The position numbers and the translations under genes were made by a program. From Pontibacter ruber (lineage in GTDB: Bacteria; Bacteroidota; Bacteroidia; Cytophagales; Hymenobacteraceae), in the NCBI RefSeq assembly GCF_023630205.1, contig NZ_JALPRR010000002.1:550899-614898 (forward strand): a stretch of DNA of 64,000 bases. Direction: 5' to 3'. Of this stretch, positions 48,622 through 58,375 are shown piece after piece (position 1 is the first letter of the stretch; every line of letters begins with the position of its first letter). The notes beneath the pieces were generated by a model, which was given only the letters and a program-made list of their open reading frames with translations, was not told the DNA's origin and ran no database searches.

Positions 48622-49761
48622 TTACTGCATAGCCTGTTCTCCCCTCCACCAAACCTTCCCCGGCGCTTTCTTGCCTAAAACAACCGATTCCCCGATCAGC
48701 GGCGTAGTCATAGGCACTTTCAAGCGATCAGCTTCTTTGGTTACCCGTTCAATCGGGTCGGTCCAGGTGTGCATGGCCAAGGCGAAGGCGCCCCAGTGGA
48801 TGGGCATCAGCAGCTTGCCTTTCAGGTCGAGGTGGGCCTGCACGGTTTGCTCGGGCATCATGTGGATGTTGGGCCACAGCTCGTTGTACTGGCCGCACTC
48901 CATCAGGGTAATGTCAAAAGGGCCATACTTACTGCCGATCTCGGCAAAGCCGTTGAAGTAACCGGAGTCGCCGCTGAAAAAGATCCTGTCTTTGCGGCCC
49001 AGGATCACCCACGAGGTCCAGAGGGTACTCATTCTGTCGGTAAGGCCGCGGCCCGAGAAATGCCGCGATGGGGTAGCGGCAAAGGTCAGCCCCTGGAATG
49101 AAGCCTCCTGCCACCAGTCCATTTCGGTTATCTTTTCGGCCGGTATGCCCCAGCGCTCCAGGTGCGCGCCCACACCCAGGGCCACATAAAAGTGCCCGGT
49201 CTTCTCATTTAGTTTCTTGATGGAGCCATAGTCGAGGTGGTCGTAGTGGTCGTGCGAGATCAGCACGGCATCTATATTGGGCAGTTCCTCCACGGTAATG
49301 GGCAGCGCCGAAAAACGTTTCGGGCCCATGAAGCTGATGGGCGAGGCAATGTCGCCCAGCATGGGGTCCAGCAGCAACCGCTTGCCGTCCATCTCCACCA
49401 TAAAGGCCGAGTGCCCGAGCCAGGTAACCACCGTAGCCGTATCCTGCACGCTGTTAAATTGTTTCGCATCAATCCTGTTCACCGGTATCTCCCAATCAGG
49501 CACCTGGTCGTCGGAGTTACCGAAAATACGGGCAGAGAATAGCCTCACAAAGCCTTTAAAGCCGATGTCCATGTTGGTCTCCACGGGGTTCTGAAACTTG
49601 CCATACTTGTAGTTGGGCGATTTTAGGATCGCCTCCAGGCGGGCACCATTTGCTTCGGCGCCAAACTGGGGAGACAGCTTCAGGAACGAGCACCCTGCCA
49701 CCGTTACCAGCAGTAGTATAAAACCGAGTACATACAGGGTGATTCTGATCTTTTTCTTCAT
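48622..49761 (-). CDS. Metallo-beta-lactamase-fold hydrolase, NAPE-PLD/UlaG-like
   Basis: 379-residue di-zinc hydrolase with an N-terminal hydrophobic segment ending in a lipobox-like VTVAGCSFL (about 11-24), so probably membrane-anchored and facing the periplasm. Motifs: VVTWLGHSAFMVEMDGKRLL, LISHDHYDHLDYGSI, TPSRHFSGRG, FFSGDSGYFNG and PIHWGAF. These match the group of N-acyl phosphatidylethanolamine phospholipase D-like lipid hydrolases. The start at 49761 (MKKKIRITL) is preferred to one 11 codons upstream because it begins a normal signal sequence. Confidence 0.88.
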   Translation of the reverse strand: MKKKIRITLYVLGFILLLVTVAGCSFLKLSPQFGAEANGARLEAILKSPNYKYGKFQNPVETNMDIGFKGFVRLFSARIFGNSDDQVPDWEIPVNRIDAKQFNSVQDTATVVTWLGHSAFMVEMDGKRLLLDPMLGDIASPISFMGPKRFSALPITVEELPNIDAVLISHDHYDHLDYGSIKKLNEKTGHFYVALGVGAHLERWGIPAEKITEMDWWQEASFQGLTFAATPSRHFSGRGLTDRMSTLWTSWVILGRKDRIFFSGDSGYFNGFAEIGSKYGPFDITLMECGQYNELWPNIHMMPEQTVQAHLDLKGKLLMPIHWGAFALAMHTWTDPIERVTKEADRLKVPMTTPLIGESVVLGKKAPGKVWWRGEQAMQ

Positions 49762-50052
49762 CAGGTAAACAGGTTTGTTTGCTAAGCGTTGCACGTACGG
49801 GCGGAGGTGCCCAACATTCCGCTGGCCTTGCTTCAGGTAAGTATAACGCCGCTGCTATGCGCCACAAAGATAGATTGAGAAAAACCTCTTTGAAAATCCG
49901 TAGGTTAAAGGAAAGGTCATTACATATTTGTTTTCAATTTTGCGCCTTGCACAAGTATACTACTTTACAACAGGCAAGGGTAGGGTTATCATCTGCTGGA
50001 GATAGCGCAGAGGTAAATTGGAGCGTGGGTATTAAGTAGGTATAAAACAAAA

Positions 50053-50076
50053 TAGCTGCCCTAAATGGGGCAGCTA
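50053..50076. terminator. Hairpin after the sugar transferase gene
   Basis: TAGCTGCCC (50053-50061) pairs with GGGCAGCTA (50068-50076) with a 6-base loop. Read on the minus strand it is 50 bases after the stop at 50126 and is followed by TTTTGTTTT. Confidence 0.75.
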
Positions 50077-50125
50077 TAAGGCTGATAGATGTAGCTTATG
50101 TGTATCCTAAGCTTAGTCTTTCAAT

Positions 50126-51517
50126 TCAGAAAGCATTTTCGTCGCCTTTAAATACCTGGCGTACCGTCATGAGAACTATTTTAAGGTCAAGGACCAGAGA
50201 CCAGTTCTCTAAATACCAGATATCAGCCTGAACGCGGTTCAGCATAGCGGTTGTTTCTTTTGTTTCACCTCTGTAGCCCAGCACCTGGGCCCAGCCCGTA
50301 ATACCAGGAGTTAGAAAATGCCGCACCATGTAGTTATTGATTAGCTGCGAGTAGTCCTGGGTATGCTTTAACATGTGGGGGCGAGGACCCACAACAGACA
50401 TATCCCCCATTAAGACATTAAAGAACTGTGGTAACTCATCAATGCTGGTTTTCCTTATAAATTTACCTACTCTCGTAATTCTCATGTCTCCTTTGCAGGC
50501 TTGTTTACTGTCACAATTTATATTTACTGACATGCTCCTGAACTTGATGCAGTAAAAAGGCTTATTATTTTTTCCAGAACGCAATTGCTTGAAAAACACG
50601 GGCCCCTTAGAGTCTGCTTTTATAATGATTGCTAAAAGTGGAACAAGCCAGCTAAGAAGGAAGAGTATAATAAGCGAAGAAAAGAGAATGTCAAATGCTC
50701 TTTTAAGAATCTCGTTGGCTTTATTTTCTAATGGCTCTTGCCTAGGTACCAACACTGGCATATATCCAAATAACTCGACTTTCAAGTTCTGATCAAAAGC
50801 GCCTTTGACATCAGGAACTAATCTAAATCTTATAAAATTATTGTCTGCCAGCTGCATAAGCATACTGATTTTACTTCTTTCAGTATTTGGTAACGTACAG
50901 TATATTTCATGCACATTATTTTCTTTTGCATAATCTATACAATCATCAACTCTACCTAGAATCTTAAGATCAAAAGCGTGGTTAAAGTTATCATCTGTAA
51001 AAAGGCCTAATACATTTTCTCCAAGTTGAGGCTTAGAAGCAAGTAACTTATAAAGTTCTACACCTGCAGAGCCTGCTCCCACTATGATAATGTTGTTTGT
51101 GTTAAACCAGACCTTTTTTTTATATTTTCTTACTGCTAGAAAGGAAAGCCTGCATATAATAATAGAAATAGTGAAGGCAAAAAGGAAAATCAATAACGGA
51201 GTAGCATATATATGAATGTTAGGTAGTATGATTTTGATATTAATAGTGAAAATATAAAATAAACCCAGTGAGGCTACATTTGCGGTAAGAACAGGCACTG
51301 CTTCGTGCTTCAGAATACTTTTATAAATCCCAAAAACATTGGAGCAATAAAACCACGATAAATTAAAGAGTACTAAAATAAGCCTGTAGTCATACACGCT
51401 CATGATACTGTTATAAGGGTATACAACTCTAAGGGATATAAAAAGAATCAAATTTAAAAGACAATGATCTGCGATTACATTTATCCACTTAAACAATGTT
51501 GTATATTTATGTGACAT
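50126..51517 (-). CDS. Exopolysaccharide polyprenyl-phosphate sugar-1-phosphate transferase (WcaJ-like)
   Basis: 463 residues: about five N-terminal membrane helices, a Rossmann-like part (NIIIVGAGSAGVELYKLL, about 143-160) and a C-terminal bacterial sugar transferase domain (KRAFDILFSSLIILFLLSWL; GPVFFKQLRSGKNNKPF; KFRSMSV; TSIDELPQFFNVLMGDMSVV; GPRPH; GITGWAQVLGYRG). It adds the first sugar phosphate to undecaprenyl phosphate at the inner membrane, starting a capsule or exopolysaccharide repeat unit. It marks the edge of the AT-rich polysaccharide locus that runs to the window end. Confidence 0.94.
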   Translation of the reverse strand: MSHKYTTLFKWINVIADHCLLNLILFISLRVVYPYNSIMSVYDYRLILVLFNLSWFYCSNVFGIYKSILKHEAVPVLTANVASLGLFYIFTINIKIILPNIHIYATPLLIFLFAFTISIIICRLSFLAVRKYKKKVWFNTNNIIIVGAGSAGVELYKLLASKPQLGENVLGLFTDDNFNHAFDLKILGRVDDCIDYAKENNVHEIYCTLPNTERSKISMLMQLADNNFIRFRLVPDVKGAFDQNLKVELFGYMPVLVPRQEPLENKANEILKRAFDILFSSLIILFLLSWLVPLLAIIIKADSKGPVFFKQLRSGKNNKPFYCIKFRSMSVNINCDSKQACKGDMRITRVGKFIRKTSIDELPQFFNVLMGDMSVVGPRPHMLKHTQDYSQLINNYMVRHFLTPGITGWAQVLGYRGETKETTAMLNRVQADIWYLENWSLVLDLKIVLMTVRQVFKGDENAF

Positions 51518-52262
51518 AAAAATGGGCTTATTGATAATGTCTCTTTTCTTTTGACAATTTTACTTAAAGCACATTATGAGGTAACATAATGCAGTCGTGG
51601 AGTGTAGGGGAAGTTATAAATCGGATTTTGTCGATAAACTACAGAAGTATTAAGAGATCTACCTCACGTTTATTGTAAATAGTAAATTAAATAATAAAAT
51701 AGTAATACAAATGTAACATTGATTTATACTCGTGTCATTAAGGCAGGATACATGTAATTGTATTTCTTTAGGTAAGGTGGTGTAAGTGAAGGTAAAGGTC
51801 GTATTTTAACATACCAGTAATAAATTGAAATACGTTAATTTATTTGGATATGCAATGTTGTAAAAGTAATATTGAAAGCTTAAATATTTATTAAAACTAC
51901 GTTCCTGAATTAATTAGCAGCTCTATATTTATAAACTTATTTAAGTAGTAATATATTGAACTTTTATGATATGCGTTGCAGAGTCTATTTGCAGTAAAAT
52001 TTAAATAGAAAAACGAGCCTTCTGCATAATAAAAATGGTGTTTAACCATTTTTTTATTTTGATATTTTGGAAATAAGTAAATTAGTGTAAACTTGTAAAA
52101 GTGATTGACATATAATATCTATAAACTATAGTTTTAGTTTTTTTCTATCATTTATTGATATCGCTTCCGCCCCAAAAAGAATATCTCGTTATAGATTGAG
52201 ATATTGTATATGCCCTAAATCTCCTTTGTTGACTTGTAAAAAATCTTTACTCCAAGTATTTT
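51518..52262. other. AT-rich intergenic region in the polysaccharide locus
   Basis: 745 bases between divergent genes, very AT-rich, with no reading frame, repeat family member or FNR-type site that I can support. It presumably carries the promoters of the sugar transferase and of the secreted LamG protein. Confidence 0.4.
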
Positions 52263-54707
52263 ATGGGAAAATTTACAATAATTGCCGCTATACTTGTTTT
52301 AATTTTTTTCAACATTGTTGTTCACCCAGCTCTTGGTACTGTAAATAATATATCAAAAAATAGAGTAGAAGCAGCTTCAGCAGGGTTTTCTTCTATAATA
52401 AACTTAAGCGCCATAGCTATTACTGAAGATACCGGAGAAAAGCCGCAGGCAAAGGTATGGACATATGCAGGAAAGCATTGGGCAGTCTTGGCTAGCTCTG
52501 ATGGTACCAATCTTTGGCGATTAGATGGAACCACCTGGACGAATGTATTAAAACTTTCTCCTAAAACTTCCTCTAAAGCTGATTGTAAGTTGGTTGGAAA
52601 TATAACACACATTTTCTTGTACCAAGGGCGCTCATCTCAACTAGTATCAGTAGAATATAATTCATCTACAGGTAGTTACCAACTTTGGTCAAGAAGAACC
52701 AATACTGTTGGTATATCTCTGGATAATGGTGTTGAAACAGCTACAATTGATATAGATAGTAAGGGAAGAATGTGGCTGACCTCCGCGGGGACTACCAGTG
52801 CTTATGTACGTTGGAGCGATGCTCCTTATAATAATTGGAGCGAGCCTATTACAGTAACCACAGGTATAACTGATGATGACATTTGCGCTGTTGTAGCTCT
52901 TAGTGGAAAAATAGGAGTATTTTGGTCGAATCAGAACACTCAAAGGTTTGGGTTTAAAACCCATATTGATGGTGCGGATCCTGCTACATGGTCCGCAGAT
53001 GAGGTGCCTGCGTCTCAGTCTGCGATAGCAATCGGCAATGGTATGTCAGATGATCACATGAATATAGTAGCAGCAAATGATGGTGTCTTGTACTGTGCTA
53101 TTAAAACTAGTTATAATACCGTAGGTTATCCAACTATAGCTCTTTTAGTCCGGAGGCCAGCAGGAACATGGGATAGATTATATGATGTTACACAATATAC
53201 TGGAACAAGGCCGATTATAGTTTTAAATGAATCGATGAGCAAAGTTAGAGTTGTTTATACTACTTCTACTTCTGCCGGGGATATAGTTTATAAGGAGTCT
53301 TCTACTTCCAGTGTTTCTTTTGGTTCTCAATATACTTTAATCAAAGGTGCGTATAATGATGCTACTAGTACTAAGATCGGGTTCAATGGCGAAACCGTGG
53401 TGATGGCATCAAATACAGAACAAGCAGTAAGTGTATTAGTAAGTGATAATACCTTGCCAACCGTGCCATCGGCACCGGTTCTAGCTTCTCCAAGCAATGG
53501 TGCTACCGATGTTACGACTTCGATTGCGCTCAGCTGGAACGCATCTGCCGGAGCCGACTCCTATCAAGTACAGGTGTCCACCTCGTCTAGCTTTTCCAGC
53601 ACCGTTTTTGACTACAGTGGCATTACCACCACCTCCACCGCCGTCTCCGACCTAGCTAACAGCACCACCTACTACTGGCGGGCCAGGGCAACCAACTCTG
53701 CCGGCAGCAGCAGTTGGTCTACCGTGTGGAGCATAACTACTATTTCGGCAAGCTCGCCTACTAATCCGTTGGTGGGGCACTGGAAGTTGGACGAGGGAAG
53801 CGGTATGGCGCTGGCTGATGCATCTGAGTATAAAAACAATGCGACTGCAGTGGGAGGGGCTACTTGGGTGGCAGGAGTTACAGGTCAGGCGCTGAGGTTT
53901 AACGGCTCCAGCCAATACGCCACTGTCGCCGACAACGCCTCGCTTGATATAACAGGGGCTATAACGCTGACAGCTTGGATAAAGCCAGAAAAAATAGCAA
54001 CACAGTATGTTTTTAAGAAGGCAGAACAGAACTCAGTAGATGGTTATGAGCTGTCACTTTCAAGCGGAGGATTGATTTTCTTCCGCTTCAATCAAGTTAC
54101 TTCTGGTGACACCTACCGAATCAACTCTACTACTATCCATCCCTCCAACGGTACTACTTGGATTCATGTGGCTGTCACTTATGGTGGGGGTGTGATGCGG
54201 CTTTATATTAACGGAGATCAAAATAATTCCAAAACCTTCAGTTCCCCACCACCAATAAAGCTAAACGGTCTGGCGCTCACCATCGGAGCAGGAAATAATG
54301 GGTACAGGGGATTCCAAGGTGCTATGGACGATGTGCGTATCTACAACACCGCACTTAGCGCCTCTGAAGTAAAAGAGATAGCTACAGTTACATCTTCAAT
54401 AGCCGTGTCTTCAGCAGTTCTTGCCTCACCGCAGGGTGTAAGTGAGCAGGAGAAATTGATAGCTTATCCAAATCCGTTTACAACGACGGCTACTGTAAAC
54501 TTTACTCTTTCAGAGAATGGAGATTACACGGTTAAGCTTTATGACAGCAGGGGGGCTCTTATTGCTGATCTCAAGCAGGGCATGGCTGAAGCAGGTAAAG
54601 AGAATAAAATAGAAATTGATAGTAATGGACTTACAAGAGGACTCTACATTATCAGATTACAGGCTGATGGAGTTTTTAAATCCGCTAAACTCGTGCTTGA
54701 TCGGTGA
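52263..54707 (+). CDS. Secreted multi-domain protein: propeller, FN3, LamG, T9SS tail
   Basis: 814 residues. Signal peptide (about 1-25), a beta-propeller-like region (about 45-390, repeats such as WRLDGTTWTNVLKL and IDIDSKGRMWLTSAG), a fibronectin type III domain (about 400-495, SAPVLASPSNGATDVTTSIA), a LamG/concanavalin-type lectin domain (about 500-705, GHWKLDEGSGMALADASEYK, AITLTAWIKPEK, MDDVRIYNTALSASEV) and a type IX secretion C-terminal signal (about 735-814, AYPNPFTTTATVNFTL, YTVKLYDSRGALI, GLYIIRLQADG). It should be exported and fixed to the cell surface. The 3' half is visibly more GC-rich than the 5' half, suggesting domain shuffling. Probably binds or acts on the polysaccharide made here. 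Confidence 0.88.
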   Translation: MGKFTIIAAILVLIFFNIVVHPALGTVNNISKNRVEAASAGFSSIINLSAIAITEDTGEKPQAKVWTYAGKHWAVLASSDGTNLWRLDGTTWTNVLKLSPKTSSKADCKLVGNITHIFLYQGRSSQLVSVEYNSSTGSYQLWSRRTNTVGISLDNGVETATIDIDSKGRMWLTSAGTTSAYVRWSDAPYNNWSEPITVTTGITDDDICAVVALSGKIGVFWSNQNTQRFGFKTHIDGADPATWSADEVPASQSAIAIGNGMSDDHMNIVAANDGVLYCAIKTSYNTVGYPTIALLVRRPAGTWDRLYDVTQYTGTRPIIVLNESMSKVRVVYTTSTSAGDIVYKESSTSSVSFGSQYTLIKGAYNDATSTKIGFNGETVVMASNTEQAVSVLVSDNTLPTVPSAPVLASPSNGATDVTTSIALSWNASAGADSYQVQVSTSSSFSSTVFDYSGITTTSTAVSDLANSTTYYWRARATNSAGSSSWSTVWSITTISASSPTNPLVGHWKLDEGSGMALADASEYKNNATAVGGATWVAGVTGQALRFNGSSQYATVADNASLDITGAITLTAWIKPEKIATQYVFKKAEQNSVDGYELSLSSGGLIFFRFNQVTSGDTYRINSTTIHPSNGTTWIHVAVTYGGGVMRLYINGDQNNSKTFSSPPPIKLNGLALTIGAGNNGYRGFQGAMDDVRIYNTALSASEVKEIATVTSSIAVSSAVLASPQGVSEQEKLIAYPNPFTTTATVNFTLSENGDYTVKLYDSRGALIADLKQGMAEAGKENKIEIDSNGLTRGLYIIRLQADGVFKSAKLVLDR

Positions 54708-54743
54708 TTAAGGGTTGATAAAAGGTAGCTTAAGTGAAAGAAT

Positions 54744-57497
54744 ATGATAAGATTGTTCTTCATAATATTGGTATGTTCCTTGTTTTGCGGTTCTGCAAGG
54801 GCTAACAGCTACTACATTTCAACTACTCTTGGTAATGATTCCAGAACTTTAACACAAGCACAAAACCCAGCAACCCCATGGAAGACAATAAATAAACTTA
54901 ACTCTGTTTTTGACTCTCTTCAGCCAGGCGATTCAGTCTTTTTTAAATGCGGTGATACTTTTTATGGAACAATAAAAGTGAGCAAATCTGGTACCTCAGG
55001 CCGTCCCATAGTTTTTACATCATACGGAACAGGTAATAAACCTGTAATCACCTCGATGATCAAGCTTTCGAAATGGGTGCCCTTGGGAAATGGTGTTTGG
55101 GAAAGTAACCATGCTGCCTTAGGGCCGGAAGTTAGCACAGTGCTTATAAATAGCACTGCCCAAGAGATGGGACGTTTTCCTAACAGTAATACAGGCGACA
55201 AAGGGTACCTCACAATCGATGATTTCGAAAGTAATACCTCTATTATAGATCATGCCCTTCCAATCTTACCTAATTGGAAAGGTGCAGAAGTGGTTATAAG
55301 AAAAAAACGTTGGGCAATTGATAGGCATAAGATTATATCTCATAAAGGTACAACAATTTATTATGCCTCCTCTTCCCAGTATAACGCGAAAGTGGGTTTT
55401 GGTTATTTTATTCAAAATCATATAAAGACTTTGGATCGGTTCGGTGAGTGGTACTATGATCCAATAATGAAAAAGTTGTATGTCCACTTAGGGGTTAGTT
55501 CACCTTCAGAAAATAATATAGAGGTAGCAACTTTAGACAACTTGGTTTATTTATCTAACATCAGCCATATAACTTTAAGTAACATTAGTTTTACTGGAGG
55601 AAACAAAGACTTACTTAGAATCAAAAATGGAGGCAATTTAACTATAAGTAACTGCACAATTAAGTTTTCAGGAGGAGACGGAGTTAGAGTTACTAATCAT
55701 ACTAACTTCAGAATAGAAAATAGTATGATTTCAGATGTTAATGGTGCAGGCATTAATTTATCTAGGGGTAACCTTAATCCTGTTATATGTGCAAATACAG
55801 TGGATAATACTGGACTTTTTCCAGGTATGGGAAGAAACTCAATATTAAGCGGGATTGGCATATTATGTTATGGGGAGGGTGCTCTTATTGAATTAAATAA
55901 GGTGCTAAACAGTGGCTATAATGGTATTGCTATAAAACTAGATGAGATAATTGTTAAAAACAATTTTATCAGTAATTTCTGTTCAGTAAAAGATGATGGA
56001 GGAGGAATATACACTAGTAATAATTCTAATAAAGAGCTTAAAGGAGCTAAAATTATTGGCAATATAATTTTGAATGGAATCGGAGCATATCAGGGAACAG
56101 ATGCAGACGTTTCTAAAGCGGAGGGAATTTATATGGACGATGACTCTCATAAAGCTGAAATCAAAGAAAATACTGTTGCTAACTGTAACAGAGGTATGTT
56201 TCTTCATAATGCGAGAATGATATCAGCCAGTTATAATACCTTCTTTAACAATGAGGTTCAATTTGCTGCTAAGCATGATGATCTTGGCGAACCAATAAGA
56301 AATTTATTAGTAGAGAAAAATATCTTCTTCTCAAGGTTACCTACTCAGCTGGCATCTCATATAGAAACCAGACTTGATGATATCAGCAGTATGGGTAGGT
56401 TTGATTATAACTATTATGTAAGGCCTTTAGACGATGAAATAGTACTTTACAGTGTGTACAGGAATTTAGGGGAAAAAATTAATGAACACTTAGCTTTAGA
56501 AGACTGGAAGCAGAGATATGGGAAAGACGCACATTCCCAAAAGTCTCCTATACAGATTCCTGCGTATTCCCTAAATAAAATTGTGAGTTCAAACAAATTT
56601 AGGGCTGGCTCTTTTACTGAAAATGATGTGAAAGTATGGGGGAATAAAAGTACGTTGAAGTGGAAAAATGACGGATTGTTAGATGGGGGATACCTGGAAG
56701 TTATGCCGACAAGTAAGACCTCTTCTATAACAATGAACATTGGTGAGCTAGATTCAAATAAAAAATATATTCTAAGATATACTGCTATAGCTGAAAGATC
56801 TACGTCAATAGGGGCATACTTAAGGTATGGCGGAACCCCTTTTAGTGCTATTACTCCAATCATATATAAGAATATTTCTAAAACGCGCAGGGATTACGAA
56901 GTACTTTTAACGCCTTCAGTAAGCCAAAGTCCCGGAACTTTGGTTTTTACTGTTGATAACACTCACACATACTATCTTGATAACATTCAGCTCTTTGAGG
57001 CTAATGCAGATCTTATCAATCCTGATGATTATATCCTGTTTGCGTATAATAATAGAAGTAAGCCAATGAAATTAACCTTGAATGGTGATTATATAGATGT
57101 TAAAAATAATAAACATTCGAAAGTAATAGAGCTTGCTCCATTTTCATCAGTAGTTTTGATTCAACAATCTGGTAATCTAGAACAAAAGGCTGCTACAGTG
57201 TCTCCTATTAGCTTATCTGAAGAATCAGTTACAAAATCAGATAGTTTTAATTTGTTCCCCAACCCTACCACTGAAGTATTACATATCAGTTATAATCTTC
57301 CGGAAAGCAGTAAAGCCAATAGAGCAAGTTTATTGATAGTGTCAGTAAAAGGTCAACTAATTAAACGAGTTCCTCTTCAGGTACAGGCAAATGCAATCAA
57401 AGCTTCTGTGGATGTCTCGCAATTACTTGGAGGTACTTACATAGCAAGGCTTGTGTGGAGAAACAGGATACTAGGTAAGACATTTGTAAAAGAATAG
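54744..57497 (+). CDS. Secreted right-handed beta-helix protein with T9SS tail
   Basis: 917 residues: signal peptide (about 1-20), a DUF1565/pectate-lyase-like start (YYISTTLGNDSRTLTQAQNP, PGDSVFFKCGDTFYGTI), parallel beta-helix repeats (about 270-560, e.g. ISNCTIKFSGGDGVRV, NSGYNGIAIKLDEIIVKNNF), a carbohydrate-binding-like beta-sandwich (about 600-760, YLEVMPTSKTSSITMNIGE) and a type IX secretion tail (FNLFPNPTTEVLHISYNLPE). Such proteins are often polysaccharide lyases or epimerases; a catalytic triad was not identified. It follows the LamG gene by 36 bases, so they are likely co-expressed and both surface-exposed. Confidence 0.85.
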   Translation: MIRLFFIILVCSLFCGSARANSYYISTTLGNDSRTLTQAQNPATPWKTINKLNSVFDSLQPGDSVFFKCGDTFYGTIKVSKSGTSGRPIVFTSYGTGNKPVITSMIKLSKWVPLGNGVWESNHAALGPEVSTVLINSTAQEMGRFPNSNTGDKGYLTIDDFESNTSIIDHALPILPNWKGAEVVIRKKRWAIDRHKIISHKGTTIYYASSSQYNAKVGFGYFIQNHIKTLDRFGEWYYDPIMKKLYVHLGVSSPSENNIEVATLDNLVYLSNISHITLSNISFTGGNKDLLRIKNGGNLTISNCTIKFSGGDGVRVTNHTNFRIENSMISDVNGAGINLSRGNLNPVICANTVDNTGLFPGMGRNSILSGIGILCYGEGALIELNKVLNSGYNGIAIKLDEIIVKNNFISNFCSVKDDGGGIYTSNNSNKELKGAKIIGNIILNGIGAYQGTDADVSKAEGIYMDDDSHKAEIKENTVANCNRGMFLHNARMISASYNTFFNNEVQFAAKHDDLGEPIRNLLVEKNIFFSRLPTQLASHIETRLDDISSMGRFDYNYYVRPLDDEIVLYSVYRNLGEKINEHLALEDWKQRYGKDAHSQKSPIQIPAYSLNKIVSSNKFRAGSFTENDVKVWGNKSTLKWKNDGLLDGGYLEVMPTSKTSSITMNIGELDSNKKYILRYTAIAERSTSIGAYLRYGGTPFSAITPIIYKNISKTRRDYEVLLTPSVSQSPGTLVFTVDNTHTYYLDNIQLFEANADLINPDDYILFAYNNRSKPMKLTLNGDYIDVKNNKHSKVIELAPFSSVVLIQQSGNLEQKAATVSPISLSEESVTKSDSFNLFPNPTTEVLHISYNLPESSKANRASLLIVSVKGQLIKRVPLQVQANAIKASVDVSQLLGGTYIARLVWRNRILGKTFVKE

Positions 57498-57562
57498 GAT
57501 AAGATAGCAGAGGCAGGTCGATATATTAGTTTGACTGTTTAGGTAATTTAGTAAGTAAGAGC

Positions 57563-58375
57563 CTATTGGGCTATGGGGGCGTATATAGAGTTGTGTTTCT
57601 GCTCTTTTTCAAAGTATAGCAGCAGTACAAGAGGTAGAGTGAAATGTGCTATGCGTATCAAAAATTCTCCATACATATCAATACCCAATTCAGTAATTCT
57701 GGCAAAGGCAGTAATAAATCCCCAAAAGATCATCCAATAAAAAATTCTTTTGTACGGGTAAACTAGTATTGCAAGTGCACAGATAATATCTAATAGCCCT
57801 ATACCCGCAAGCAATATTTCTGCTGCAGATTGACAGATTTCCAAACCTGTTAAGTTAGAACCTGAAGTTATAATATAATCAATAAAATTCGGATGGAACA
57901 ATAAGGCCTTAATTCCATGTGTAGCAAAAGTAAGGCATAAACCTAAAGTGGCTACCCAATAAGATAGGTGTATTTTATTGCAATTAAGCGCGAAAATCAA
58001 TGCTAGAGGTGCAGCGTAACGTGAAGCGGTTGCCGGTATTGCCCAAGAGCTAAAGGGGAAGCCTCCTTGCTCAATTTGTATGTAAGCTGACAAGAAGGTT
58101 AAAACTGAAATAAGAACTAGAAGCAGTTTTACAGGATGAATAAATATGGCTATACCCAGCGCTAGTACTACCCATGCAAACATATTCTCAACTGCAGTAG
58201 CTTGTTGGTAGGTGAATGAGTGATTGACAAAAAGGAAGTCAGTGAAGAACCCTATTGAGCTACTATGCAGGAAGATACCTATACACTGTACCATAACTGT
58301 AAGCTGTAAGACTTTGGTCACAGCAATAGAGCAATCATGTATTAAACTGTATTTTATACAGGTCTTATCTGACAT
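57563..58375 (-). CDS. Polytopic membrane protein of unknown function
   Basis: 270 residues with about eight hydrophobic helices (e.g. MFAWVVLALGIAIFIHPVKL, LLAGIGLLDIICALAILVYP) and short loops. No transporter signature is recognised. The start at 58375 (MSDKTCIKYS) is chosen because the longer frame would overlap the phosphoesterase gene further; at this start the overlap is 11 bases, so the two are translationally coupled and may form one functional unit. Confidence 0.65.
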   Translation of the reverse strand: MSDKTCIKYSLIHDCSIAVTKVLQLTVMVQCIGIFLHSSSIGFFTDFLFVNHSFTYQQATAVENMFAWVVLALGIAIFIHPVKLLLVLISVLTFLSAYIQIEQGGFPFSSWAIPATASRYAAPLALIFALNCNKIHLSYWVATLGLCLTFATHGIKALLFHPNFIDYIITSGSNLTGLEICQSAAEILLAGIGLLDIICALAILVYPYKRIFYWMIFWGFITAFARITELGIDMYGEFLIRIAHFTLPLVLLLYFEKEQKHNSIYAPIAQ

